Shown one piece after another: positions 11,800 through 23,665 of a DNA stretch of 64,000 nt (its first letter is position 1; each line of letters begins with the position of its first letter). Position numbers and translations under genes: made by a program. The notes under the pieces are model-generated. The model ran no database searches, had not been told where the DNA came from, and saw nothing but the letters and a program-made list of their open reading frames with translations. Origin of the DNA: Petaurus breviceps papuanus (Eukaryota; Chordata; Mammalia; Diprotodontia; Petauridae); contig JAMXIF010000049.1 of the NCBI GenBank assembly GCA_028583685.1, positions 592,440 to 656,439 on the forward strand, given 5' to 3'.

Positions 11800-11950
11800 T
11801 TTTTTTTTCTTTTTGGAGGGGCAATTGGGGTTAAGAGACTTGCCCAAGGTCACAGGGCTAGTAAGTGTTAAGTGTCTTGAGGATTTGAACTCAGGTCCTC
11901 CTGACTTCAGAGCAGTGCTCTATGCACTGCACTACCTAGCTGCCCCCGCT
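11800..11950 (-). repeat. tRNA-derived SINE with intact target duplication
   Basis: Poly(T), AATTGGGGTTAAGAGACTTG, ending CTACCTAGCTGCCCC. Target duplication ATGCCCTTCT at 11790-11799 and 11951-11960. Confidence 0.92.
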
Positions 11951-11959
11951 ATGCCCTTC

Positions 11960-12351
11960 TAAGTTTCTTTGATTCCTAAGATTGCATTTGTTCTCCTGGC
12001 TGTGCTAATCACCTTGTTTAGTCTTACTCATCCTGTGAAAATTGCATCCTGGGGAAATTGCATCCTGTGAAAATTCTGATCATGAGTCAGAGTCTGAACT
12101 TTGTTCCTGGCTCTGACGCTTACCTATGTGAACTCTGCAAGAGATGGCCTCTCTGGCTTTTAGTCATATGACTCCTTGCATTGACCTCAAAACATAAGAA
12201 ACCGCGACATTTAAAGCACAAAGCAAAAGTCTATAATTCTTCGGTTTAGCTGAACTTGTCCTTCCTGAAAAAGCTAAAAAAAAAAGTTTTCTCTTAATTA
12301 CTGTAAACTGGCTAGATTCAAAATCATAGGGTTTTGGAGATCATATAGTGT
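11960..12351. other. No gene seen; unassigned flank of ERV-A
   Basis: Contains a local tandem duplication of a CATCCTGTGAAAATT-like unit around 12030-12075. No coding or splice signal. The 4 bp before the provirus are GTGT; the other flank is rearranged, so no host duplication can be read. Confidence 0.45.
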
Positions 12352-12921
12352 TGATGAGGTACCTGGGATCTAGGTCAATTTGTGGAACCAATTTGTAAAA
12401 CCAGTTTGTCCAGCTGTAACTGCAATTTGTATTGTAAAATTGTAATCTGTGAAATCCCTTTCCCAGCCTCGGGCTCTGCCCCTTCCCCCTATCCACACTT
12501 GCCTAGGCAACACCTTGTGACTCCTTTGTTCTTCTCCTAAGGTCTGGCCCCAATGCTCCTTTGTCCTTGCTTCTTGTCTCCTCTGGTCTGGCCCAAATCT
12601 CATCTAAACTATCTATGCACTAAAGTCACAAGTTCCTCTTGGTCAGCTCTAACCTTTATCTATGCACTGAGGTCCCTTCTGTCTGGTCAGCCCTGACAAT
12701 GGCAGCCCTACTCTTTAAAAGTAAAAGCATGTACCCCTTTCACTCGAAGGTCCCCTAAAGGACTCTTGCCCACTTCTTATAGAAGCATAACAATAAACTT
12801 CTACAACTCTCACCCCAATTAAGCCTGAGACCTTGAATTCTTTCCAGACGCTATTGCAGGTTTTCTGGTCTTAGGTAAGATCAGAGTTCCTGTTGAACCT
12901 AGAGGGAGCCATCCCTCATCA
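12352..12921 (+). repeat. ERV-A 5' LTR
   Basis: Starts TGATGAGGTACC and ends CCCTCATCA. Has a TTTAAA-type TATA region near 12714 and an AATAAA poly(A) signal at 12792-12797, placing U3 and R. About 570 bp, a normal gammaretroviral LTR size. Confidence 0.9.
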
Positions 12922-13111
12922 GGACCGGAATCCGGTCTATTTTTTAATAGACCTGGGACACATCCCACATGGATTGGGGATGCCCTGTCCAGGGACAAGT
13001 GTCTCTGAGTCTAAAAAAATACACACATATGTTTTTTTAGGCAAGGCTTTTTCTTGTGGGGCGTCGAGGAAAAGCAACTACAAGTTGCTTTTTTACAAGA
13101 CTACAAATGAC

Positions 13112-13193
13112 TTTTGGCAGCTAGGTGGCGTACTAGCTGTGTGACCCTGGGCAGGTCCCAATTTTCCTGCCTTCCCCCCTCCAAAAAGCTAAT
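13112..13193 (+). repeat. Partial tRNA-derived SINE inside ERV-A
   Basis: GGCAGCTAGGTGGCG then GTGTGACCCTGGGCAGGTCC and a C/A-rich tail. It separates the ERV leader from the rest of the interior and is absent from ERV-B, so it arrived later. Confidence 0.8.
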
Positions 13194-13319
13194 GGGTCAG
13201 TCTCACTCCATCTTGGGCTTCCCCAGCTTGAGTACCCACAGAGCACTTCTTTGTGCTCGGGCCCCACAGGCCAGTGTTCCACTCTGAGCTTGTGCTTCTA
13301 GGTCATAGAGGCAGGACTC

Positions 13320-13538
13320 ACCTCTGAAATATCTTTTGTACAGCTGAAAAACACTCGGTCTTCAAGACCTCATGTAGAAAGAATGGGCCAGCTTCCCCCT
13401 GCACTTGGGGGTCTGTGTCTAGGCTATCTCAAAGCAATCTTACCTGGCCCCAATTGGCATCTATCTGAGGGCCAAGAAAATGTGATTTGTGCAGAGGGTT
13501 CCAGAAATCCTCTGTGAGCTTTTGAACCTTCCTGTCAG

Positions 13539-13591
<53 letters not shown>

Positions 13592-15080
13592 GTGTGATTG
13601 AGTGTGTGTGAGTAATCTCACATCTCTAAGCTTTAAACTGCAGCTGGACTTCAGGACATTCCTTTGAAATGCTGATATCTCTTTCCCTCCTCCTCCTCCT
13701 TTCCCCTGCTGCTGAATGCAGGCTGGAGAGAGAGAGAAAGAGAGCAAAATATTGTCTTGTTTGTGAACAGAAGTTTTAAGATCTTTAAAAGTTTGAAAAT
13801 CTCCTCTTCATTCCACTCTGGCCAATTGGAGTGAGGAGAAGGCAATAAGAAAGGGAGGGAATCTTCTCCCTCAGAACAAAGAGGCAGGTAGACTAACATT
13901 TACGTATTTCCTGCCTCACCTAAAAGAGGAAAGTTTTGTGTAACAGAATGCAACTAAAAGGCAACTGAATGCATTCTGGTCATTTTTGAAAAGTGTCACT
14001 CCTAATTTGATGCTAAAGAAAAGTCAGAATTCATTTTACTATTTGTCATTTAGGCAAATTGTAATATTTTCTAAGATTTGATAAAAAAGGTGAGGTTTTT
14101 GGGTTCTCTAGAACTGGAATAAGGGAGTAGGTGTCACTCCCTCTCCCCTTGCTAGGGAAGTCAAAGCTATCACTTTCAAAGAAGTTTCTAAGGAGTGGAC
14201 ACGTAAAATTTATTGGAGTAAAAGTTAGAACAGCTAAAAACATTTGAGCAGATTTTGTAAAATGCCTCTCTCACCAGATCAGATAAGGAAGGGCCCCTGA
14301 GTATCCTGAAATCAAACCCCTGGGTCCACAACCAAGCTCTGCAACTGTGGGGAGAGGAGAAAAGGCTCTGCATTTGGTAAGCCTAATTTTCTATCAATAA
14401 TTTTGGTATGTGATGAACTGAAAATACAATTAATGTCATAATGTCGTTTTATTATGGTATCTCTAAATTGTAAAATCCTCTTATACTGTAAAAACTGAGT
14501 GACAAAAAGCAGTTTTCAATCTGAATTTTGTTGAAACTAAAAGATGGAGAAAAAGTTGTGTAAAACTAGCTATGTTACTTTATTAGTTCTGCTAACCCTA
14601 TGTTATAATGTTTATTTCATGTGAATTGGATTTTTTATGTTATAATATCTGATGGTTTAAAGCTCTTATATTTGGGATACAAACAAGTAGTAATAATACT
14701 GCTGATATTTACTGTGATAGCGGATTATTCATTTAACTTTTTGGCTAGTCTGGAAATATACAGTGATTGTAAGTTGATTGGTTGTATGGCATCCAAAAAA
14801 AAGATTTTAGTTCAGTGTAACTTCATGTGGAGTTTTAAGGTCATCAGATCGGTAATTCATTTGTTTTTATTTATATTGCTACTGATAAACAGATGTACTG
14901 TTTGAGAAGCTGTGCTGTATGAGAAGCAGTTTCTCTGAGTTTTGGAGTATTGTAATTTGGAAAATCTTAAGCTTCCAAGTCTGTCTTTGTTTAAAAGGAA
15001 GTTTCAGTCAAGATTGTTTAAAATTGTAAGACTGTTAACTAAGTTATTGGGCCACTGTTTTAATGCTAAACCTAAAACTG
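13320..15080 (+). other. Non-gag/pol interior segment shared by ERV-A and ERV-B
   Basis: This 1.7-kb stretch is colinear with 44385-46000 in ERV-B: a CT microsatellite, then GAACAGAAGTTTTAAGATCT, ACATTTACGTATTTCCTGCC, GGTTCTCTAGAACTGGAATA and an A/T-rich end. It is mostly non-coding in all frames and resembles no retroviral gene I know. It could be a long leader, captured host sequence or badly decayed viral sequence. Confidence 0.75.
13540..13586 (+). repeat. (CT)n microsatellite in ERV-A
   Basis: Pure TC repeats. The same site in ERV-B (44594-44632) is shorter and interrupted, so the tract was part of the ancestral element. Confidence 0.95.
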
Positions 15081-15089
15081 TGACAACTT

Positions 15090-15345
15090 TATTCTGACTA
15101 AGCCCTTAGTGCACCAGGTTCCTCTTCCTCATGGTGGTCCTGGCTTTTCCCAATACTGGCCCCTTTCCTGGTCCCACTCCTAATCATAGTCTTTATACTT
15201 CTTTTTGGTCCTTGTCTGCTTAACCTCCTTGAAGTTTGTCTCTTCTAGGCTTAGTGCATTCCATTTGCAGATGATTGCGCAGGCTGAGTACCAACAATTG
15301 CCCAAAGTCTCTATCTACCCATCACCCCTTGGACCTGGCATCAGC
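15090..15345 (+). pseudogene. ERV-A env transmembrane tail (fossil)
   Basis: Short stretches resemble the end of gammaretroviral Env: a hydrophobic segment with FGPCLLNLL, the same motif as the murine leukaemia virus FGPCILNRL, then LQMIAQAEYQQLP, like ...ALVLTQQYHQLKP. Its position just upstream of the 3' LTR fits env. It is a broken remnant. Confidence 0.8.
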
Positions 15346-15505
15346 CAAATTCCGGACATTGGCCATGGACCCCACACTTTGAACATGATACCCTGAGAGG
15401 CAGGGACAGCTCTATGACCCTCCCCAGCAGGAAGCAGCTTGGGAAGCTGAGACCATCGTCCTGTGCCCCCAAATGAATTCGGGTGTCATCTGTTTAAGGG
15501 GGGAA

Positions 15506-16077
15506 TGATGGGGTACCTGGGGTCTAGGTCAACTTGTGGAACCAATTTGTAAAACCAGTCTGTGCAGCTGTAACTGCAATTTGTATAGTAAAATTGTAAT
15601 CTGTGAAATCCCTTTCCCAGCCTTGGGCTCTGCCCCTTCCCCCTATCCACATTTGCCTAGGCAACACCTTGTGACTCCTTTGTTCTTACTTAAATCTCTT
15701 CATGTCTCCTCTGGCCTAGGCAACACCTTGTGACTCTTTTGTTCTTACTTAATCTCTTCTTGTCTCCTCTGGTCTGGCCCAAATCTCATCTAAACTCTTT
15801 ATGCACTAAAGTCACAAGTTCCTCTTGGTCAGCTCTAACCTTTATCTATGCACTGAGGTCCCTTCTGTCTGGTCAGCCCTGACAATGGCAGCCCTATCCT
15901 TTAAAGGTAAAAGCATGTACCCCTCTCACTTGCAGGTCCCCTAAAGGACTCTTGCCCGCTTCTCATAGAAGTGTAACAATAAACTTCTACAACTCTCACT
16001 CCAACTAAGCCTGAGACCTTGAATTCTTTCCAGACGCTATTGCAGGTTTTCTGGTCTTAGATAAGATCAGAGTTCCC
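15506..16077 (+). repeat. ERV-A 3' LTR
   Basis: Starts TGATGGGGTACC right after the purine tract. Contains a direct repeat of about 58 bp near 15655-15770 (CTAGGCAACACCTTGTGACT occurs twice) that the 5' LTR lacks. Its far end is joined to leader sequence. Confidence 0.88.
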
Positions 16078-16294
16078 GGAATCCTGTCTATTTTTTAATA
16101 GACCCGGGACACATCCCACTTGGATGGGGGACACCCTGTCCAGGGACAAGTGTCTCAGCATCTAAAAAAATATACACATAGGTGCTTGAATGAACCCGAC
16201 ATACAGGACAAGAGGGAAGGGGTAAAGGGAGTTTACCAGAACTCCAAGAAAGCTTGAGGCCACAGACTCCTCCTACCTGGCTCCCCAAAATGAT
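16078..16294. other. Rearranged ERV leader: direct part then inverted part
   Basis: 16078-16180 is leader sequence in direct orientation (same as 44155-44255 in ERV-B). 16180-16294 is the reverse complement of the leader segment next to the LTR in ERV-B (44023-44140), ending CCCCAAAATGAT, the inverse of the LTR/leader junction ATCATTTTGG. So leader sequence lies downstream of the 3' LTR and half of it is flipped. Confidence 0.85.
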
Positions 16295-16634
16295 TACCTA
16301 GGTTCTCTCCAGTATCCATGTTCTCTCTCCTGCTACAAAGTGTGTGGAGGAGGGGAGGGGAGAGGAAGGAAGGGAAGCATGAATAATCACTAGAAACTGA
16401 GACTTGGCTCTTGTTTGTTATCACCTAAGCAACTTCTGCAGGCTAATTAAAGAATAACTGCCTCTTGTAGTTCCAGAGACTGCAGGCCAGGCAGCTAGCC
16501 CGGGGCCAGATTCTCAGCTATTCCATTTAGTGGATGATAACCCCAGAGCAAACTCCTATCAGAGTACTTCTAAGTACTTCAGAGTAATTCTGAAGTTAGA
16601 AAGCTGCTGTTTATCTGCTTTTAGAAAGAGCCTA
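16295..16634. other. No feature recognised
   Basis: Unassigned sequence between the ERV rearrangement and a SINE. No convincing gene or repeat signature. Confidence 0.4.
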
Positions 16635-16885
16635 GTTGTTGTTTAATATTTTCAGTCAGGTCCAACTCTGTTACTCTTTAGGATTTTCTTGGCAAAGATA
16701 GTAGAGTGGTTTGCCATTTCCTTCCCCAGTTCATTTGACAGATGAGGAAACTGAGGCAAAGAGGGTTAAGTGACTTGCCCAGGGTCACATAGCTAAGAGT
16801 CTGAGGGCAAATTTGAACTCAGGAAAAGAAGGCTTCCTGACTCCAGACCCAGTGGTCTATCCACTGAGTCACCTAGCTGCCCTCA
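16635..16885 (-). repeat. CORE-SINE, full length (antisense)
   Basis: GTTGTTGTTTAATATTTTCA start, CATTTGACAGATGAGGAAAC core, and reversed head CACCTAGCTGCCCTC. Confidence 0.9.
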
Positions 16886-17056
16886 TGAACCTGGTACATA
16901 ATTTTTTTTAATTGATAATTTTTGTTTTAATATCACAATCCTTCCTAAATATATCCTTACCTGCTCCTTTATCAAAGAGTTTACGTTAAAAAAAAAAACT
17001 TTAAAGAAGTTATTTAAGCATTTATTTTTTTCTCTCTGCTACCTCCTGCTACTCAC

Positions 17057-17282
17057 TGAAAGGAAGGGAGGAAAGAAGGAAGCAAGAAAAGAAGGAAAGG
17101 AGGGAGGGAGGAAAGAAAGAAGAGAGAAAGGAAGGAAACATGGAGGGAAGGAAGGAAGAAAGGGAGGGAGGGAGGAGATGGGAATGAGAGAGGAAGAAAG
17201 GGAGGGAAGAAGGAAAGGAGGAAGAAATGGAGGAAAGAAAGAAGGGAGGGAGGGAATGAGAATGAGAGAGGGAAGGAAGCAT
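17057..17282 (+). repeat. Polypurine (GGAA/GGGA)n tract
   Basis: About 225 bp almost free of pyrimidines on this strand, inside the antisense L1 3' UTR. Such a mirror-like purine tract may adopt triplex DNA. Long frames in it are low-complexity artefacts. Confidence 0.92.
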
Positions 17283-17360
17283 AGTCAAGCAAAACAAATT
17301 CCCACACTGGCCACATTTTAAAAAACATGTTTCTCATTCTATATATTATTCTATCATTTC

Positions 17361-18469
<1,109 letters not shown>

Positions 18470-19044
18470 TCTATCATTTCTATCATGAAGTAGGCAGAAT
18501 TCTTCTTTGGTCCTCTACCATCAAGATTGATCATCTTGTTGATCGGAGTTCTAAAGTCTTTGAGAATTATTCATTTTTACAATATTGATATTAAAGTATA
18601 AATTAATCTCCTTGTTCTGCTCACTTCATTCTGCATTACTTTGTAAAAGTCTTCTGAGATCCCACTGAAACTGTTTCTTATCCCACAGTAGTATTGCATT
18701 ATATTCATGTTCAGCCATTCCCCAACTGATCTGTGCTCCCTTAGTTTTTGTCACTACAAGAATAGCTGCTATAGATGTTTTTGTACACATAGAATCGTTT
18801 CCTCTTTTTTTTTTTTATCTCTTTGGGATAAAGGCTTAATAGTGGTATAGTTGGGTAAAGGGGGCATATACAGTTTAGTAACTTTTGGGGCATAATTCCA
18901 AATTGCTTTCCAATTCACAGCTTCCATGAACAATGCTTTAAAGTACCCGTTTTTCTATAGCCCCTCAAGCATTTCTCATTTTTCCCTTTCTTGCCAATTT
19001 AACTGATCTAATGGGTGTGAGGTAAAACCTCAAAATTGCTTCAA

Positions 19045-19190
19045 TTATCAGGGGGCTAGGTGGCACAGTGAATAGAGCAGCGGCCCTGGAGTCAAGAGAA
19101 CCTGAGTTCAAATTTGACCTCAGACAATTAACATAGCCATGTGACCTTGGGCAAGTCACTTAACCCCAATTGCCCCTATGAAAAGCAAAA
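19045..19190 (+). repeat. tRNA-derived SINE inserted in antisense L1
   Basis: Head GGGGGCTAGGTGGCACAGTG and a short A-rich tail. Target duplication AAATTGCTTCAA at 19033-19044 and 19191-19202, perfect. Confidence 0.93.
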
Positions 19191-19869
19191 AAATTGCTTC
19201 AAATCTCTAATTATTTATCTTCCCATAGATCTGAAAAGTAATTTTTTTCTTGTTTTTCTAATTTATTTATGAAATGACCTTTTGTATCTAGGCCACATAT
19301 CCATTTGGAGTTTATCTTGGTGTAAGGTATGTGGTCTAAACCTAGTTTCTTCCATACAGCTGTCTAGTTTTCCCAGAAGTGTTTATCAAATAGAGAATCT
19401 TTTCCTAATAGTTGGAATCTTTGGGTTTATCAAACACTGGGTGTCTTACTTCATGTTACTATATGTTGTACATTTAATTTGTTCCACTAACTGACCTCTC
19501 TTTTTTTTAACTACCAAGTTGCTCTGGAGAATTACTCTTTGTTTGAGATCTGGTACTGCCAGGTCCTTTTCCTTTCCACTCCCCCCTAAACCCCCCATTA
19601 ATTTCTTTAAGATTCTTGACTTTTTGTTCATGTAGATAAATTTTGTTATTTTTTTTCTAGCTCTATAAACCAATCGTTTGGTACTGAGTAAGTAAATTAA
19701 TTAAGGTAGTATTGCCATTTTTATTATATTGTGTTGGCCTACCTATAGGCAATTAATATTTTTTCCAATTATTTCTTTAGTGTTTTGTAGTAGTATTAAT
19801 GATTTTTATGTGTATCTTGATAGATTACTAAGTATTTTATAAGTGCCTTAGTTTCTATCTTTCACTGCT

Positions 19870-20000
19870 GAGTTTTATAATTAATATATAATTATTATTA
19901 ATTTCATTATTATATAATATATTACAATAATATAATTATTAATATTAATTATATAATAATCAATCATATAATAAATATATAATAATTATTAATTAACATC
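19870..20000. repeat. A/T-only palindromic tract
   Basis: About 130 bp of nearly pure A/T with many overlapping self-complementary words (TAATATATAATTATTATTAA). Able to form cruciforms and prone to length change. Confidence 0.85.
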
Positions 20001-20734
20001 AGAAATGCTGATGATTTATGTGGACTTATTTTATATACTGCACTTTTGCTGAAGTTCTTAGCTGTTTCAATTGTTTTCATTTTTTTGTATCAAAAGTTAA
20101 AAAAAGAAAAGTCTAGCAAAATGAACCACCCCACACTGTCTTCAACTAACAGTTTATTCACTATACTGTATTGATAGTCTCTTACCTCTGCAAGGAAGGG
20201 AGAGAGTTACATTTTCTCACCTCTTCCTCTGGACTGTTTGCCCACTATTTCATTTTGCTGTTCTTTTCCATTTACATTGAAGTTACTGTTTATATTTTTT
20301 CTATAATCTGTTTATTTCATATGCATCAGTTCTCATATATCATCCCATGTTTCTCCGAATTCTTTATTAGTCTTCCTTCCTTGCTGACTTGGTGAAATTC
20401 CATTACGTTCAGGTGCCAAGATTTGTTTAGTCATTCCCTAATTGAAGGGCAACTACTTTGTTTTTGCTTCTTTGCTATCCCAAGTGTAGAATGCAGCTAT
20501 TTAAACCACTGATTTAAAACCTCAGACTGTTCAAACCTGTTAAGTAAGTGTATATGGACAGGTCTAAAGCCTTCCTGAATGGCTAGCCTTTTCAGGTCTT
20601 CTGAGATAAGCTTACTGATTTCTGTCACTATGGAGAGCTTAAATAACCCAGATCCAACCCCCAGAAAGCTTTGTCCTTAGAATGAGACAAGAGCAGAAAT
20701 TAATCAGAGAAAACTGAGGATACCATATACAGGA

Positions 20735-20935
20735 AGACAGCTTTGTGTAGAGGAAAGATCATTGGATCTGGAGTCTCAGGGCTTGGGTTCTAATTCTAGC
20801 TCTGACCCATAACTACCTATGTGACCCCAGGAAAGTCACTTACCCTCTTTGGAGGCCTTCATTTCCTCATCTATAAAATGAGATTAGAACAGGTGATTTA
20901 ATCTAAATTCTTTCCCCCCACCCCCAACCTAAAAT
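20735..20935 (+). repeat. MIR, near full length
   Basis: GTGTAGAGGAAAGATCATTG head, GGTTCTAATTCTAGCTCTGA, and CATTTCCTCATCTATAAAAT. Confidence 0.85.
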
Positions 20936-20944
20936 ATAGGAACT

Positions 20945-21475
20945 CAGCAAGCACTCATTCATTCAAGCACCAGCTGTGTACAAGACACAGTACAGAGAAT
21001 GAAAAAATGAAATTGTCTCAGTTTCCATTCTCCTGGGGGCGGGAGGGTGGGGCGATACAGTATGTACACAAGCAGGTAAATACAAAGTATATTCAGAAAA
21101 AAAAAATTTAAGTAATGGCATCTGAGCTGTGCCTTGAAGGAAGCTGGGGATTTCAGAGGTGGAGGTGAGAGGCAGCACATTCCAGATCTGTGGGGCCACC
21201 TGGACAAAGGCATGGAGGTGGGAGATGGAAGTATTATGCTGGGGAACAGGTAGCAGACCCATTTTACTGGAATGGAAAGTAAGTGAAGGAGAGTGATAGG
21301 AAATACAATTGGAACAGCAAATGCAAGCTAGTCTTCAGGAGGACTTTAAACACCAGACTGAGGATTTTGTATTTTACCCTAAAGGTAACAGGGAACCAAT
21401 GAAAATGTTTGAGTAAGGGAATAACATGGAAGGATCAGTGTTAATATTCCTGTTTAGGAATATTGGGGAAATGAG
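20945..21475 (-). mobile_element. L2 LINE, 3' part (antisense)
   Basis: Reversed L2: GCATCTGAGCTGTGCCTTGA, GGCATGGAGGTGGGAGATGG, then ACACCAGACTGAGGATTTTG and GGAATAACATGGAAGGATCA, colinear with reversed L2 ORF2/3' sequence. Confidence 0.8.
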
Positions 21476-21504
21476 ATATGAAATTCCATAAGGCTCCTGA
21501 AGAG

Positions 21505-21655
21505 TGGATTTAGAGGTGGAAGGGGGCTTAGAGATCATCTATCTCCTACTTTCATGGAAGGGGAAAACCTATTTTGATTGATTGATTGCCCAGGAGTCAC
21601 CCCAGGTTCTCTGACTCCACAGCTATTGTTCTCTTTGCTGCACTAGGTTGCCCAT
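21505..21655 (-). repeat. MIR3-like fragment (antisense)
   Basis: GGAAGGGGGCTTAGAGATCA at one end and TTTGCTGCACTAGGTTGCCC at the other; the core is decayed. Confidence 0.55.
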
Positions 21656-22020
21656 GTGAATGTTTTGTTGTTATTATTTTGTTTTATCTTTTTTTTGTGT
21701 GTTTTTGTTTTCAGGAAAGATGAAATGTACTAACAATTGTGTTTATTGTTGGAATTGTACCCTTTTTTAAAATAGAGAACTCACAAGTAGATTTATGAGA
21801 AAATCTGACCCTAGTATCTCCTGGGGGCAGCTTCCTGTGGAGATTTTTTGTTTTTGTTGGTTGTTTTGTCTCTCAAAGTTATGTTTCTTGGACTGTTAAT
21901 ATTAAGTCACAACTGACCACAGCCCCATCTCTAGTTTGCAGATACAGCCTTGGAAACCAGTGGAGTCGGATGGAGGCTGCAAACTGGGGTTCCTTCTGTT
22001 TCTCCTTTGATACTTAAAGG
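21655..22020. other. No feature recognised
   Basis: T/G-rich sequence with no gene signal seen. Confidence 0.4.
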
Positions 22021-22290
22021 CTGTGTGAGTCAGTTGGAGCAAGTCACTGCATTTCCCCAAGACTCTGTTCCCTCATCTGTGATATGAAAATGGAATTCCA
22101 GAATGTCAGAGATGACCAGAGACTGAATGAAAGGACCTGATGAAATCAACCCACTTGGGAGAGAGGGGCAAGTAAAGTGGAAAGAACATTGAGTGTTCCA
22201 GTCCACCTCTGGCACTTGTGTGACCTTGGACAAGTCATTTAATATTCCCAGGTCTTAGTTTCTCCATCTGTAAAATGAAGAGTCTGAACT
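22020..22290 (+). repeat. Two MIR fragments
   Basis: 22020-22110 (GCAAGTCACTGCATTTCCCC) and 22165-22290 (CTTGTGTGACCTTGGACAAG), both in plus orientation. Confidence 0.7.
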
Positions 22291-22379
22291 ATGCTCTTGT
22301 GACTTCTCTGTATCTTAGATTTCTCATCTATCAGATGAGAACAGAATCATTAAATGTAAGCCCTAGGAGGGGCATGAGA

Positions 22380-22580
22380 TATCATTTCATCTCTTATTTT
22401 ACAGATGAACCTCAGAGAAGGAGAGGGGCTTGCCTAAAGGGCCGCTTAATTGACTTATCCCACTCACTGATGGTAGTAAGAGAGGTAAGATGCCTAGTAA
22501 GGGGAAGTGCTGACATTCAAACTCAGATCTGCAGAATCCCAAGATCCAAAGCTCATTCTTCTTCACTACTTTCTTCCTCC
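22380..22580 (-). repeat. MIR fragment (antisense)
   Basis: CTCTTATTTTACAGATGAAC, then GCTGACATTCAAACTCAGAT; degraded. Confidence 0.6.
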
Positions 22581-23144
22581 TAGAGGTAAATACTTTGTAA
22601 ATGTTAATGTTGAAACAGAAATAGGAGCTGTTATTTTTTCCAGCATGAATAACAGCTGTGGAAGGAATTCCTTTCTGGTAAGCAGGTATTCTGCCACCCA
22701 CAAGCCAAACTAGTGTTTTCTAGTACAGTCACCAGTCACCTATTTATCCAGCCCTATCGTCATTGTCCGATGGAAGCTACTTCACATCTTGATGGTGTAC
22801 ATTCTGATGCAATTTTGGGGTAAACTTGGAGTGTTTCAGATGACCATCAAAGCACAAGGCCATGGGGTTGTGCAATCCTGTCCAATCAATCTTTGATCAA
22901 GTGCCAGGAAGGCCAAAGAATTAGAGTCCAGGGGGCCCTAGTCAGGAGATTACCCACATTACCCTGATTTGTAGTCTTTAATCAGGCAAATGAAACACCT
23001 TATGTGACCCTGCAGCCATTGTGGGGATGAAAATATGGTCCAGATCTGTGATTTCATCAGTGTTGAGAATTCCCCTTGAGGAAATTCTCTATCAATGTAG
23101 GTTGGCACATTATTCTTCAATTTATTGTCTTAGGGTGTTGCCTG
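22580..23144. other. Unique-looking DNA, no gene seen
   Basis: No repeat family recognised and no open frame with splice signals. Could be ordinary intergenic DNA. Confidence 0.4.
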
Positions 23145-23260
23145 GGGCTACTAAGAGGTTCCCAGACTTGCCCAGCCTGTGTCACAGGTGGGACATGGAC
23201 CCTGATCTTCCTGGCTTTGAGGCCAGCCCTCTATTCACTCCACCATGCTGCCCCTCAGGT
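23145..23260 (-). repeat. MIR/SINE head fragment (antisense)
   Basis: ACTTGCCCAGCCTGTGTCAC, then TCCACCATGCTGCCCCTC, the reversed tRNA-like head. Confidence 0.65.
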
Positions 23261-23264
23261 AAGA

Positions 23265-23480
23265 AGAACAACCAGAAATGAAAGAATTTTAGGTCTGGAA
23301 GGGAACTCAGCCCATAGCTAGATCATAATCCTCTTCACAGTAGACCCAAGAAGTGATGATCTGGGTTCTCCTTGAAGACCATCAACAAGGAAGCCCATTC
23401 CCCTTAATAGATAGATAGCTCTGATAGGAAGTTTTTCCTTGTACCCAAACCTACACCTGGCTCTCTGCTTCTAGTCTTGG
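23265..23480 (-). repeat. CR1/L3-type LINE fragment (antisense)
   Basis: TTTTAGGTCTGGAAGGGAAC, CTCCTTGAAGACCATCAAC and TCTGATAGGAAGTTTTTCCT match the reversed CR1/L3 3' region. Confidence 0.65.
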
Positions 23481-23484
23481 CTCT

Positions 23485-23665
23485 GGCACTTACTAGCTAT
23501 ACGACCTTGGCTAAATCATTGCATCTCCCTGCAGCTTCCATTTCTGCATCTGCATAGTGGGGATGAAAATATTTGTGCTTAACTACTTCACAGAATTTTT
23601 GTTTGTAAATCCTAAAAAATGGGTGTGCAGTTGAGCTGTTCTTATTACTATCTATTATTCTTCAT
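23485..23665 (+). repeat. MIR
   Basis: CTGGCACTTACTAGCTATAC, GACCTTGGCTAAATCATTGC, and a degraded 3' half. Confidence 0.75.

Larger units (their letters stand above)
12352..16294 (+). mobile_element. ERV-A: broken class I (gamma-like) endogenous retrovirus
   Basis: A fossil provirus bounded by related LTRs (12352-12921 and 15506-about 16077), each starting TGATG. The interior starts with a leader-like segment (A/T-rich ...TTTTTTAATAGACC...), then about 1.8 kb without recognisable gag or pol, then an env transmembrane tail near 15.1-15.35 kb and a purine tract (15496-15505) abutting the 3' LTR. The LTRs differ by about 5% by eye, suggesting very roughly 10-15 million years at usual mammalian rates. 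It is clearly defective with multiple lesions. Beyond the 3' LTR is a second leader segment, part of it inverted. Same family as ERV-B and the solo LTR at 17611. Confidence 0.9.

Noticed and set aside
17049-17337. Two overlapping minus-strand frames rich in Ser/Leu/Pro/Phe
   Set aside because: Both are translations of the polypurine tract and would exist in any such repeat.
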